From contig JFHB01000001.1 of the NCBI GenBank assembly GCA_000729835.1, positions 310,001 to 374,000 of the forward strand: a stretch of 64,000 bases of DNA. The letters are read 5' to 3'. A model generated the notes under the pieces. It saw only the letters and a program-made list of their open reading frames with translations, was not told where the DNA came from and made no database searches. This stretch comes from Atkinsonella hypoxylon (Eukaryota > Ascomycota > Sordariomycetes > Hypocreales > Clavicipitaceae). The translations under genes and the position numbers were made by a program. Of the stretch, positions 1-10,824 are shown one piece after another (the stretch's first letter is position 1; each line of letters opens with the position of its first letter).

Positions 1-42
1 AGTGGCCTCGGTGGGCTTGGTCGTAGCTTCCGCCTCGCTCAT
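1..42 (-). CDS. 5' end of an unidentified minus-strand gene (partial)
   Basis: Reading the minus strand from 42, an ATG with a purine at -3 opens 14 codons (MSEAEATTKPTEAT) that run off the left edge. The Ala/Thr/Glu composition looks like an ordinary unstructured N-terminus. Nothing identifies the family. The call rests only on the open frame and the start context and could be wrong. Confidence 0.3.
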   Translation of the reverse strand, partial: MSEAEATTKPTEAT

Positions 43-1338
43 TGCTGCTTGTTCCGACAAGATGGCCGCTCGCTAATTAGATTCGCAAACGTCCTGACTG
101 TCGTCCTGAAGAAAAGAAAGGAAAGAACTTGTCAGCGATAGGCAGGCTAGTGACGCAAATGCACAGGACAGCAAAACCAAAAAGTGGCGGGGTCAAGGAC
201 AGGAAAGTGCATATAACCAATAGTGAGTCGTAGCTGTGACGTGCAGCTTAAGGGGTGGAAAAGCCAATAATTTGATCAAAACTGACCTTGTGCTTCAAAG
301 GGAACAATGGTTTAGCAAGTGCTGCAGGTTGGGATCGAGGCTGGGCAAGATGGGTGTGTGTGTGTCAATTGAGATCTGATAATGTGCACGAGTAAAAAAA
401 AAAAAAGCGACAATTCTGCCGCCTTGTACAACAGTCAAGAGGCTGGAGAATCTTGGTGCTCTGGAAAAGCTTGGCTCACCGCCCGACCACCCCCCACCTG
501 AGTCAGTCGTTGTACTTGGAGTTAAACAAGATAGATGGCTTTATCAGCTATTATAAAGAGGGCATCATGCCACCATCAGTTTCTTAAGGTGATTGCAAAG
601 TTCAAGAGCCTTTCCCTCACATTCGCCTCAGCTACTGTGACTGGATGAACCGCGACCAAGCAGTCACCCTTGGCAGCGTCTTCACTGTAATATGGCTGGC
701 TAGGTATGTACCTGCGGAGTACTTTGTATGCAAATACAGGACGCGCTAGATCGCCTAAGCCCGTCACCGCCCAACTAGTATCATGTCTAGTGCAAATCAA
801 CGATTCCATTGATCAGACGGAAATGCGTCGTGGCGGGCCAGGCGCATAGCTAGATACCTACCTAGGTAGGTAGATAGCTGGATTTTCTCTGAGGGACTAG
901 TGTACTGGTTTGGTTGGTGTAGGGAGTGGAGATGCCTTGGTGTTTAGAGATATTTGGCAGGCCCGGTCTATATCTGTTCGCTATGTACCTAGGTACCTAG
1001 GTAGAGGTACCTGTAGTGACCTGTCATCTGTCACACCCTTGGAATCGACCAGTGGTGCGATAGCTCTGACGAGCTCATTACTCACTCCTTCATGACACAA
1101 GCATGATGCTCGTCCCCGAGTGCACCAGGGTTGTCACTACCAGAATAATCCAGCTGCCGGCTGATTGGCAGCCATTGCTTGTCGCAACAACATTGAAGCA
1201 AAGCTAATTCATAGTTCGGCAACCGGCTCAGCATGAGGCGTCGGCACTGACCAACCCCAACGCGTTCTTTCATTGAACCGAGTGGCACATACTGCCGTTG
1301 CCACAGGTCTTTCTTACCAGACCTCTATTAGCCCCATC
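43..1338. other. Intergenic region with ACCTAGGTA and TACGGAGTA-type words
   Basis: No reading frame here looks coding. It holds a poly-A run near 395, a palindromic TACCTACCTAGGTAGGTA block near 855-873, a second block of overlapping ACCTAGGTAC words at 986-1013, and TGCGGAGTAC at 713-722. It presumably contains the promoters of the left-edge gene and of the phospholipase gene that starts at 1339. Confidence 0.6.
986..1013. repeat. ACCTAGGTAC palindromic cluster
   Basis: Overlapping self-complementary words (TACCTAGGTACCTAGG followed by AGGTACCTG) lie about 330 bp upstream of the phospholipase start. The same word recurs in at least six other intergenic places in the window. Confidence 0.7.
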
Positions 1339-3789
1339 ATGAGGCGCTTTTACGTCAGAAAGTCTCTGCCGACTCTGAGCTCCTTGCTCAGGGTCAGCAG
1401 CAGTCGTGTCAATGACCCAACGCATCGCAAATTTTTGCAGAACTTCTTCACAAATTCCAAGAAAAAAACAACCTCATCCGCCTCCGGCGCAAGCTTGCCC
1501 GTCACCTTTATTGCTGGAACCTTATTCGTCTGGTGGCTCTATCCTTCACAAGAATTTGCACAAATCGCCCCGCGGCAACACAGAGACAGACAAACTCATC
1601 ACGCATCAGATGGAGACAGTACTGGGGACGACGTCAACGGCACTCCCAAGACTGAAGTCACGTCAGAAAATGCATGGGACAGTTTCATCAAGCGCATTGA
1701 GAATATCGTCGCCGTCACAGACTCAGAATGGACAACATTCTCTGACAAGGTTGCCAATATGATTCTGCCGGACTGGTCTAAGCTTGTTCCTGGATATCTT
1801 AGGAAGCTTCAGAGGGAGCTCTTCATGGCTCCAGGCTCCCTGGCCGATGAGATTTGGGAGGAAGCGCACGACCCTGCAATCAATCCGGAAATCGCCTGGG
1901 CAGCCAATGTTCGTGTATCTTCCGAGCTCTGTGCCGATGAACGAGAATTCTTGGCTAGAAGAAAACGAATTGTTCGAGTGGCTCTGGCCAAGTATCTTGG
2001 CCTCAACGAGAACAGTATTCATCCAGACGACATTCCAACCATTGCCATGTGTGGCTCAGGAGGCGGCTTGCGTGCTCTTGTAGCCGGGACTGGTTCTCTC
2101 ATAGCTGCAGAAGAAGACGGTCTTTTCGATTGCGTCACATATACCGCTGGTGTCAGTGGTTCTTGCTGGTTACAGACCCTTCTATATTCCTCCATCGCTC
2201 GCGGGAACTTGAAGACATTGCTAGATCACTTGAAGTCAAGACTTAATATCCACATTGCATATCCCCCGGTTGCCTTTCAGTCTTTGGTGTCCTTGCCCAC
2301 CAGCAAATGTCTTCTCAGCGGTCTGGTGGAAAAGCTAAAGGGAGATCCCAAAGCGGACTTTGGCTTGGTAGACATTTATGGCTTGTTACTTGGCGCTCGA
2401 CTGCTCGTACCCAAGGGTGAACTCGGTGTTAACAATGCAGATTTCAAACTGTCCAATCAGCGCAAATTCATCAAGCTTGGAGACCGCCCCTTGCCTATCT
2501 ACACACTCGTACGGCACGAGATCCCAGAGGCCGAGGCGAGCCAGAGAGAGCCGACTGAGACGGAGAAGAAGGTAATCGGAAGGAATCCTTGGTTTCAGTG
2601 GTTCGAGATTACGCCCTACGAATTTTTCTGCGAAGAATTCAATGCTGGTATCCCAACATGGGCTATTGGTCGCATATTCGAAAACGGCAGTGATGTGCCA
2701 CCCCAAAGTGGCTTTCACCTCCCAGAGATCAGAGTGCCTCTGCTCATGGGCATTTTTGGGAGTGCCTTTTGCGCAACTTTAAGTCACTACTATAAGGAAA
2801 TTAAGCCGTTGCTTCTTGGTATCACAGGTCTGGCCAGCGTTGATGAGTTTGTCTCTGGCAGAGATAACGATCTGCGCAAAGTCCACCCCATCGATCCCGC
2901 CACTATTCCCAACTTTGCATACAAGATGCATGGCAAACTACCAAGCACTACGCCTCCGAGCTTATATGTACAGGATCACATTCAACTCATGGACGCTGGC
3001 ATGTCCAATAATCTGCCTATCTATCCTCTTCTCAGGCTAGGTCGGAATGTCGATATTCTCATTGCCTTTGACGCCTCTGCCGATATTCGCACAGATAACT
3101 GGCTTTCTGTTGCTGACGGTTATGCTCGTCAACGTGGTATCAAAGGCTGGCCCGTTGGGATCGGCTGGCCCCAGCCTGGCGAATCTATTCAAGAAACCAC
3201 TAAAGAGCTGATCAACGCGGAGGCAGGCTCGTTGAAAGAAGCAGACCAGCGCCTTCAAAAAGCTAAGAAGGACCAGGAGTCTCTCCGTAAATCAGGCGAT
3301 GGCAAGTTCCCCGGCGCTGGTGAGCACCGCGCCAACAACGGAAGCAACGACAACGAAGACGCAAAACATGAGCCCGGGAATGAACAAGTCAGTGACCTAG
3401 GTTATTGCACCGTATGGGTTGGTACCACTCAAGAGCGCTCGCCCAAGCCCCCTCCACCCGCCAAAGCCATCAACGAGTCCAATAAGTGGCAGCTCATGGA
3501 GCCCGATGCCGGACTTGCCGTCATATACCTCCCGTTTCTACCAAATCCCAAAGGCCCCGATATTTCCCCCGGCACAACCGATTTTCTGAGTACATGGAAC
3601 TTCGTATACACGCCAGAACAAATCGACAGTGTTGTCGACCTCGCCCGTGCCAATTACAAAGAAGGAAATGAACAGATTCGCTCCACCGTCAGGGCAGTAT
3701 ACGAGAGGAAGAAGTTTTTGCGGGAGCAGGCGGACAGCAAGTTGGCAAGAGATGAGGCACCGCAAGCGTTGGCCATTTTAACAAGTTGA
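1339..3789 (+). CDS. Cytosolic-PLA2-type phospholipase with N-terminal targeting/membrane segment
   Basis: An 816-aa single-exon protein with the PLA2_B/lysophospholipase catalytic fold. Visible motifs are the oxyanion loop GSGGG (about residues 239-243), the nucleophile elbow GVSGS (Ser about 273) and the catalytic Asp in DAGMSNNLP (Asp about 552). These form the Ser-Asp dyad that hydrolyses glycerophospholipid acyl esters. The N-terminus is basic and Ser-rich (MRRFYVRKSLPTLSS), like a mitochondrial presequence. A hydrophobic stretch at about 55-68 could anchor it, so an inner-membrane or mitochondrial location is inferred. The open frame extends upstream only through a TTG, so the first ATG at 1339 was taken as the start. 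A hydrophilic Lys/Glu/Asp-rich insert lies at about 640-690. The fold is certain; the substrate and location are inference. Confidence 0.88.
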   Translation: MRRFYVRKSLPTLSSLLRVSSSRVNDPTHRKFLQNFFTNSKKKTTSSASGASLPVTFIAGTLFVWWLYPSQEFAQIAPRQHRDRQTHHASDGDSTGDDVNGTPKTEVTSENAWDSFIKRIENIVAVTDSEWTTFSDKVANMILPDWSKLVPGYLRKLQRELFMAPGSLADEIWEEAHDPAINPEIAWAANVRVSSELCADEREFLARRKRIVRVALAKYLGLNENSIHPDDIPTIAMCGSGGGLRALVAGTGSLIAAEEDGLFDCVTYTAGVSGSCWLQTLLYSSIARGNLKTLLDHLKSRLNIHIAYPPVAFQSLVSLPTSKCLLSGLVEKLKGDPKADFGLVDIYGLLLGARLLVPKGELGVNNADFKLSNQRKFIKLGDRPLPIYTLVRHEIPEAEASQREPTETEKKVIGRNPWFQWFEITPYEFFCEEFNAGIPTWAIGRIFENGSDVPPQSGFHLPEIRVPLLMGIFGSAFCATLSHYYKEIKPLLLGITGLASVDEFVSGRDNDLRKVHPIDPATIPNFAYKMHGKLPSTTPPSLYVQDHIQLMDAGMSNNLPIYPLLRLGRNVDILIAFDASADIRTDNWLSVADGYARQRGIKGWPVGIGWPQPGESIQETTKELINAEAGSLKEADQRLQKAKKDQESLRKSGDGKFPGAGEHRANNGSNDNEDAKHEPGNEQVSDLGYCTVWVGTTQERSPKPPPPAKAINESNKWQLMEPDAGLAVIYLPFLPNPKGPDISPGTTDFLSTWNFVYTPEQIDSVVDLARANYKEGNEQIRSTVRAVYERKKFLREQADSKLARDEAPQALAILTS

Positions 3790-4234
3790 GGCTTAATACT
3801 TACTACTCACGAATTGTACTGTACTGGATCCTTGGCGTCTCTTTTGGTTTTCAAAGAAAGTGAAAAAAAAAAAAAAAAAAGGCCACTGTTCTATTTACCA
3901 GAGACTGGTCCTGGAGATACTGTATTATAGCGGACAGAGTTTGGTTGCGACAAGGAAAAGGACAGTCTTACGAGAAGAATTTTAGACCTCCATTAGCCGG
4001 GGATCACACGTTCGGACTCGGGGAGCATACAGGGGAATTACTTTTTTGTTGTCTCTTTCAAAGGCCGTTTGTTCCACAATGCATTTTAATGTACAAGGAC
4101 GCTACATTTGTCCATAAATCTTATCCACTAGAATACAACCAATTTTGGCGTAGATGCAGAGCGAGCCATCTACCCGACAGCCCTTAGTCTACGGGTCTAT
4201 GCCTTTGTCCCTTCCTGAATGAAAGAATCTATGC
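3790..4234. other. Convergent intergenic region
   Basis: Space between the convergent phospholipase and mL44 genes. It holds a poly-A run near 3864-3880 and no recognisable gene; probably 3' UTRs and polyadenylation signals of both neighbours. Confidence 0.6.
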
Positions 4235-5404
4235 TCAAATGATCTCGCCAATGTCAATGTGCGGTGCTTTCCATGCCTTTGCGCCCTCCTCCATCATATC
4301 ACTCGGCACGCGAACCTTGTTTCCTGGACTATACAAATACCACGCCTTCAAAGCGATCATGGAAGCCTTTCTTCTGGCCATATCCAAGCTGGGGCCAGCG
4401 CCCTCTCCTAATTTATCCTTACCACTGTAAATACCAACGACGTATACTGGCGTCCTTGACAGTCGACCAGTTTCACTCTCTAAACGAGCTACCGGAGCTT
4501 CGAACCCCTCTCTGGCGCAGAGCATGGCCAATTCACGTGTTGGCAGGCGAAATTGAAAAAGTGATGAGGGGTCGAACTGTCTTGATAGAATGTGAGATGT
4601 AACGAACGACTTGGCAGGTTCGCGGCCGCAGTGGGTGTAGATGGAGCCAACAACAGCTTGCACAAATGATCCGAAAGCTTCGTTCTGGAGTAGTTCATGG
4701 GCTTCCTGGCCAGCATCCTCAGGCCTTCTCAGTGCATCGCCGAAAGCATCGTCGAGGACGACACGACTGCTCACGCCACGTCGATACGAGCTACTTCTCT
4801 GGACCTCGGAGCGCACATAACCCCATCGTCTATTCGCCAGGTGCTCTCCATCAGGTTTCCACTGCAGCAAGCCAGGATCAACCTCCTCGCCCGGAGCAGC
4901 AGCAGCTTCCACGCCCCATCGACGAGCAACCTGTTGTAAAGATTCCTGGCCAGCGTATGCTCTCAGTGCCTCGTAAAGGATAGCCATGGGTAGGCGCGGC
5001 CACTTGCACACCAGGTACTCCAAGACGTGGTAATTGATGATGGTGCTTCCCAAAAACGCTAGATTCGAGTTGTTGAAGCTCCCGTTCGCATCGGCCGACG
5101 GCGTAATCAGCGCTCGTGCAATCGTCTGCAAGGGTATTTTGGTGGACAGGGCCAATCGTGCATGCAGCGCAGCGAGCTTCGCCGACTGAAGGCTTCGTTC
5201 CGGAGGTGGTGACGGTAAGGGCACTCGTGCGGAGGATGTGGATTCGTCGCCGGCGAAATCTTCGGCAAATTCAGGCGCAATTGCAGCTGAGGATTGGCAT
5301 CGGATGGATTGAGAAAAAGGTTGTCGGATTGCGAGAGAGGAAGCTCCTGAGCGAGCTTGCAGGAGTTTTCTGCCACCCCATTGCCACACTCGCAACCTCT
5401 TCAT
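4235..5404 (-). CDS. MRPL3: Mitochondrial large ribosomal subunit protein mL44 (MRPL3), RNase III-like
   Basis: A 389-aa intronless protein. An Arg/Ser-rich N-terminus suits a mitochondrial presequence. It is followed by an RNase III-type fold region (about residues 80-260, with FLGSTIINYHVLEYL and NEAFGSFVQAVVGSIY) and a C-terminal double-stranded-RNA-binding-like segment containing VYVVGIYSGKDKLGEG and ARRKASMIALKAWY. In the mitoribosome this family is structural and normally lacks the RNase III catalytic acids. The open frame extends upstream to 5509 only through a GTG, so the ATG at 5404 (MKRLRVWQ) is preferred. It faces away from the small membrane-protein gene starting at 5800, leaving a shared promoter of about 400 bp. 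Confidence 0.88.
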   Translation of the reverse strand: MKRLRVWQWGGRKLLQARSGASSLAIRQPFSQSIRCQSSAAIAPEFAEDFAGDESTSSARVPLPSPPPERSLQSAKLAALHARLALSTKIPLQTIARALITPSADANGSFNNSNLAFLGSTIINYHVLEYLVCKWPRLPMAILYEALRAYAGQESLQQVARRWGVEAAAAPGEEVDPGLLQWKPDGEHLANRRWGYVRSEVQRSSSYRRGVSSRVVLDDAFGDALRRPEDAGQEAHELLQNEAFGSFVQAVVGSIYTHCGREPAKSFVTSHILSRQFDPSSLFQFRLPTRELAMLCAREGFEAPVARLESETGRLSRTPVYVVGIYSGKDKLGEGAGPSLDMARRKASMIALKAWYLYSPGNKVRVPSDMMEEGAKAWKAPHIDIGEII

Positions 5405-5799
5405 GCTTGGAAGAATCAGGAGACTGCGCCTCCTGACAAGAACTAGGGAACTAGGACCTGAGTATAATGATGAGGAAACTTTGGCCCAGGTGTAGAGTTG
5501 GGAAATCACATACAGCGCCGTGAGCTGTGCCGCTGGGCAAAGGGTTGTCCGGAAATGCTACAACCCTCAAATCGATGCCAAATAGCAGGCGCGGAAAAAG
5601 TTCGACTCTGGCCTACGGAACGTCTGTAGCATGGGCAAGGTCCTAAGGGAGAACGGAACAACCGCGGGCCGTGCATGCAGCCAGGCCCTGTTGCAGCGCT
5701 GGTTGTCCTTCGGCACGACAGGACCATCTGTATTGAAAAGACGCAGACCGCGCAATCTCAACTCCTTTTTTCCGCACGTCAGTTGAGAGGAGTTTCAAC
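5405..5799. promoter_or_regulatory. Probable bidirectional promoter of two mitochondrial-protein genes
   Basis: The 395 bp between the ATG of mL44 (minus strand) and the ATG-only exon of the small mitochondrial membrane protein (plus strand) must carry both promoters and 5' leaders. No specific site is recognised. Joint control of two mitochondrial products is an inference from the arrangement. Confidence 0.5.
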
Positions 5800-6375
5800 A
5801 TGGTAAGGCGATTCAATTGAGGCAAGCATTCTGTTAGAACCGGAACACTAATGCTGTGGCGCGTTTGCAGGGCGGTGGTGGCAAAATTCCGTAAGTCGAA
5901 ACCATCCGCGTACGCATCGCAATCTCGGATCATTCGTTCAACTGCAATTCCCCTGGATACCGGACACACGCCTCTGCAACCGATGTTTCTCGGATTGCGA
6001 ACTCAAAGCTTTTTGACTTACTCCTTTTGCAATCGATCTAGGTACCCCAAGCACGTCTGGTCACCCGCCGGTGGTTGGTATGCTCAGCCCGGCAACTGGA
6101 GAGCAAACACCGTCATGGCAGCCGGAGTGATCGTCGGCATTGTCGCCGTGACATGGAAGTTCAGTGCTGAGCGGGAAACATGGGCGCGCAAGCCTGAGCC
6201 TGGCGAGTGGCATCCCAGCCGACAGTACGTCCATTGGATTCTATCTACAATACAACGTGGCAGGAGAGAAATTGTGGCTAACTTCGCTGGGATGGGTAAT
6301 AGCTGGTCGAAACAACTGATTGCGTGGGATAAGGAGGACCGTTCGAAGGCGGAACAGGGAAAGTCCCAGGGGTAA
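5800..6375 (+). CDS. Small single-span mitochondrial membrane protein, probable fungal complex I accessory subunit; ATG-only first exon
   Basis: Four exons: 5800-5802, 5871-5890, 6042-6224 and 6303-6375, giving 92 aa. Exon 1 is just the ATG, followed directly by GTAAGG. Exon 2 is 20 nt and encodes the Gly4-Lys-Ile stretch. The joined N-terminus reads MGGGGKIPYPKHVWSPAGGW. One hydrophobic span follows (about residues 32-47), then a charged tail. All junctions have GT/AG, the frame stays open across all three, and intron 3 has a GCTAAC branch sequence 24 nt before its acceptor. The GGGG...P.P..VWSPAGGW start is recalled as a conserved fungal family placed among small accessory subunits of NADH:ubiquinone oxidoreductase. 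That assignment is from memory and uncertain; the gene structure is much firmer. Confidence 0.7.
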
Positions 6376-7801
6376 AGGGAGTGTGGGATGTTGTTAAGGG
6401 CGTGGGGATGGGGGGAAGCAGTTGGGAAATCCACTGTGTACAATTTGATCCGACAAAATAATATCTCCTTGTTGATGACAAATGGCTAGTTTGTTTGTGA
6501 TGTGCGTCGGACTTGTATCTGTTCTGTGTCTTGAACAGTCGGGATTGGGGAACAGGCGCTCAGCTGGTCTTGGGAAATCATGAGAGCTCCTGCGTCTATC
6601 CTGGTCCAGTATCGCAAGGTTTTCATCCCAAGTCCCCTTCGTTGTGTGCAATGCTGTCCTCGGATAGGGTGCAAGAGTCAGGTATGGTGAGTTCTGGGTC
6701 CACAAACTGATCGATGGATGATGCATCACTCGGTGACTGCGAGACCATAGACCATCTCATCAGATGCCTTGAGATAAGATTCACTTTAAAACTTGGCACT
6801 TCTTATTCACAGTTGGGCATTGGGCGGCTACATAGCTACATGTTGATTCACCAATAATAAATTACATGTACAGTGATTGGCAGCATCGCCCAGCTTAGCT
6901 AGCTACCCTAGAACTTTGAGCCCTAACAAGTGAGCACTCGGCTGATTCCCTCCCAGTTTCCCACCTCGCTGACAAACGTCATCATCCTCGCCCCACGCAC
7001 CAGTGCGCCTCGGACCTCATTCAACTAATTTAATTTAAGATGGACTTTTGGTGGACTTTACATGCTCTCCTATTCTTTGTGCTCACTGCGAGTTGAGGTG
7101 CAGCTTAGGCGCATAAAGTGCTTTTCCATCATCACACATGCGAACCTTCTTCTGACCGGAACAACCGCGCTTCGACCCGACCCACCTCGACTTATCCTGC
7201 CTAGAGTTATTCAGGGTCTCTCGAGATACCGATCGTAATTGTTCATTGTTCTCTCATATCGCGTGGCTGGCGTAGGTATGCCGAACCCTCGATACATCTT
7301 TCCCACTTCCACGGCACTGCCACCCGTTCCCTTGCCTATCTACCTTACCTAACCTAACCTAACCTAAATTGCCCCTACGGAGTAACTATATGCTCATACT
7401 AATTCTATTCTGAGTAGACATCAATCGACATCCATGTGTTTTGCAGAAGCCGATCCTGTTGCAAATTCGACCTACACCTCTTGACGCCTGGGTTTTGGCT
7501 TTTGTTCGAGGCGTCTGCAGTGGCTTTGTTGGAGCCCTTGGGTCTTTGATTTCCACCCACCACCATCTGCTTCTACGCCACACATAATTGCGGCTTTTCC
7601 TTCTTTCCTCATTAGTTCGTTGCTGACGACCACCGGGAAGCTGCGGGAAGCGTCATCTTTTCGACGTAGCACCAGCACAAGTATCTTACTCACCCCCCCA
7701 AAGTCTTCACTCTGGCGTTCCGTGCATTCCGTCTTGCTGGCCTCGCTGTAGGCCTAGGACTCAGTGCCCTTACGGCGTACCAGCGCAGTCGAGCTGCCCA
7801 A
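6376..7801. other. Intergenic region and long leader upstream of the RING gene
   Basis: About 1.4 kb with no convincing coding frame. It holds four tandem CCTAA pentamers at 7348-7367 and TACGGAGTAA at 7376-7385. The pyrimidine-rich stretch before 7802 fits a 5' UTR, possibly with a leader intron that cannot be proved here. Confidence 0.55.
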
Positions 7802-9545
7802 ATGACGTCTCAAGCATCTCCCATTGCGCATCTCGATGCCACCGCCGGCCGCGAGGTAGTCTTCTGCCACGCTTGCTCAAACGAATGGTATCACGATGAT
7901 GGTGGGCTGCAATGCCCAAGATGCAGAAGCGACATAACAGAGATAGTAGGTGGCCCGGTATTGTAACCCTGTTTGTCTATCGAGCCTGTTATTCTTCTGA
8001 CACTTTCCCTTTGTTTAGGTGAGCCCAGAGAATGATCCCCGGTATGTTCCGGTATCCAGCTCGACGTCTTCAGATCCTTCGCCCTTACGACATGCGGAAG
8101 ATTCAGATCCCGAAGAGGCCGACATTGAAGAGCACATGGGTCCGCATGGCTTTTATTTTCGCAGAAGCACGCGGAGCGGCCCGGAGCAGAGACGTCATGA
8201 CCCTTCGTTAGACCCAGTCTTCGAGCGATTCTATGATATGATAGCGAATTTTGGGCAAGGGACACAAGCACCACGAAACGAAACATCTGGTCTATTTGGC
8301 CGTGCAAACAACGATACTTTTGCGGCACCACGTATTCATCGGACCACATTTACGTCTGGTGCATTTGGAGGCGGCACAGCCTCAGTTACTATATTCTCCG
8401 CCCCCGCGCCTGCGGCCCGCGGCCGTAACAATGGTGTTGACGATGAAGGCGATGAACAGCACAACCAGGGAGGTCGCGACCCTTTTCAGACGTAAGTTGA
8501 TTGATACTTTGCTTCTTTCTCTCCCTCCTAGCAAGCCCCTTTTTTCATCATGCCGCACCCTTTCAGTGGACTGAACTCATTATACAGAATCTTCTCTTCT
8601 ATCATCCGCGAAATCCCACCGCCCACAGGTAGCCCTCCTCCTGGTTTTGCCCGGGGCCTACAAGAAATTCTCAACCTTTTTAACCCGGCGAATGCTATGC
8701 GGGGAGACGCCGTCTACTCCCAGGAGGCCCTTGATCGCATTATCACGCAACTCATGGAAGCAAATCCGCAATCAAATGCTGCACCTCCAGCATCAGAAGA
8801 AGCCTTGAACAAGCTGGATCGAAGACCTGTGGATAAGCAACTACTAGAACCAGAAGGTAAAGCCGAGTGCTCGATCTGTATAGACGACATGAACGTTGGC
8901 CAGACGGCTGCATTTCTTCCGTGCAAACATTGGTTTCATGAGGATTGCGTTGTGCTATGGTTGAAGGAGCACAATACTTGTCCTGTCTGCCGTACTTCTA
9001 TCGAAAAGAACGACAACAGCACCGCCAACAGAAACAGGGCGAATGGCGGCTCAAGTAATGCAGGGGCATCGAGACCAAATTCTAATACCCCACCAAGCTT
9101 CAGTCGTAGCAACTCGAACCAGTCGCGAACCTTTGGTGGCCGATATGATGGCGGCGCGGACACACCCACTGGCATAGCGGCGGCTGATATGGTTTCCTCG
9201 ATATATGTGGATGCACAAGATCGCTCGACAGACCACAGGGCCAGTCAAGCTCTCCGAAGCATGGAAAACATGCAGGGTGAAGGCGAACACGATAGATCAG
9301 GTGGAGCTACAGCATCAGGGTTCAGTTATGACACGTCCCGACTGCAGCGTAGAACGTCGCACTCGCCGACGAGTCCGCGAAGCGTCAACTTGGCACAGCA
9401 AGGTGCTCGTATGCGGCAGCGCAGCCCATCCGAGAGCAACAGACGGGGGAATGGAGAACGAGATGGTCGTCGGCAGTCAGGTCCTGGGGCATGGGGCTGG
9501 TTCCGAGAACGATTCTCAGGAGCTGGAAACGGTGGAGGGTCATAA
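7802..9545 (+). CDS. RING-H2 E3 ubiquitin ligase with N-terminal zinc ribbon (RNF126/RNF115-like)
   Basis: Exons 7802-7945, 8019-8491 and 8588-9545 give 524 aa. The N-terminus has two CxxC knuckles (Cys22/25 and Cys38/41), like the zinc ribbon of RNF126/RNF115 ligases that grips ubiquitin or substrates. The middle is low complexity. The RING-H2 finger spans residues 300-340 with C300-C303-C318-H320-H323-C326-C337-C340, a complete set of zinc ligands, so E2 binding should be intact. The C-terminal third is Ser/Asn/Gly/Arg-rich and disordered. Both introns join in frame (EI-VSPEND and FQT-IFSSII). By family it would be a cytosolic/nuclear quality-control or trafficking ligase; the substrate is unknown. 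Confidence 0.88.
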
Positions 9546-10717
9546 GAATCACAGGATCAAGGGCATCGTTGAGTACATGATCCATCTTTTCCTGTAGTCT
9601 GGAGTATTCTTTTTTTGATATCTTCTCGCACTGGTTTTGGAGTCTCCCTTTTTACGCAGTCTCTTGTTTCTTTCTTTGTTTTTGTTCTGTTTTCCTTGCC
9701 TCCCCCAGATCACAACTTTGGACGGCACGATTTTTTTAAATTCATCGCAGCCCACGCCGCTACTGTATCTGATTTTTTCTCTAAAAAAAAAAGAAAGAGA
9801 TCTTCTATACTTTACAAAGCCGCAGCTTCTCCTTACTAGATCACACGGGACAGTGGAAGGCGGTTACATTGGAATAACTCTTGGTCAGAGGGATGGAGGA
9901 TCAGCGTGGCATAGAGTGGCTCAGAAGGGCAGAAAGGATGACGCTAATTGCAAGGTGCTCGTGATGATGGCTGACCCTGAGTCAAACGACCAGGAGCCAT
10001 TTTCCACGATGACACCGCCTCAACACGGAAAAAGCAGAATTTGATGTGGAAAGTCGGGGCTGTCCGGTATCCTCTTTCGACCTGTGTAGAGAAGTGACAA
10101 AACTGTGTGACGAATTATAGAGCCGGTCAATGGATGCATATCTCGAAAGCCGTACTACTCTTGAAGCGTACGTAGTTTACATTAGACAAATGGAATCTGC
10201 TGACGGACGGATGTGATACTACATACGGAGCAGTGTTTGTAATTTTCAACAACCATTCTATCTTGTGGGTTTAATCACTTCATCACGTACATTTCCATGA
10301 GCGAGTGGTAGCTGTCGCCGATGACTTAGTTACGGTCATTTCCAAGAGCAAGTGGTAGAAGACAGATGAGTCAAGAGGTCGAATGATCATTCTCGGAATA
10401 GACACGCCACCCAAGAACACTCAGTCGCGTCGCACGTGACTCATCTGCATCTGTCAAGGCACCAAGTTCACGCTCGAAAATCGTGCTCAGCACTTTTGAC
10501 TGCGGATATTTCATTCAAACAGAGTAGGTATCTAAGTGCAATATGAGGCAGGGAACCCAACCCCGACGCCCATTAAACTTCAAAGACAAACATTCTTTCG
10601 TGATTGCTGTGCCAAAAATAATCTCATCTTTCCAATTAATGCCATAAAACCGTTCCACAGCAATGCCATCTTTGTAAGGTCATCCATCAAATGACATCTA
10701 GTGTATTGGACGAGGGG

Positions 10718-10757
<40 letters not shown>

Positions 10758-10824
10758 AGAAAAGAAAAGAAAAGCTAGGGCTTCAATCATTTGCCCAGCT
10801 TCTACTCTAACAAAGAGCGATCGT
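9546..10824. other. Convergent intergenic region
   Basis: About 1.3 kb between the 3' ends of the RING gene and erdS. It holds T-rich and A-rich runs, including a poly-A/GAAAA tract at 10719-10775, and TACGGAG near 10223. An apparent secreted-looking frame at 9637-10044 opens with TTG and is rejected. No gene is seen. Confidence 0.55.

Noticed and set aside
7348..7367. CCTAA repeats as an interstitial telomere
   Set aside because: The unit is a pentamer, not the CCCTAA hexamer of filamentous fungi, and only four copies exist.
9637..10044. Possible small secreted protein after the RING gene
   Set aside because: The hydrophobic start opens with TTG, not ATG, and lies in a T-rich 3' region; the rest lacks cysteines or any family match.
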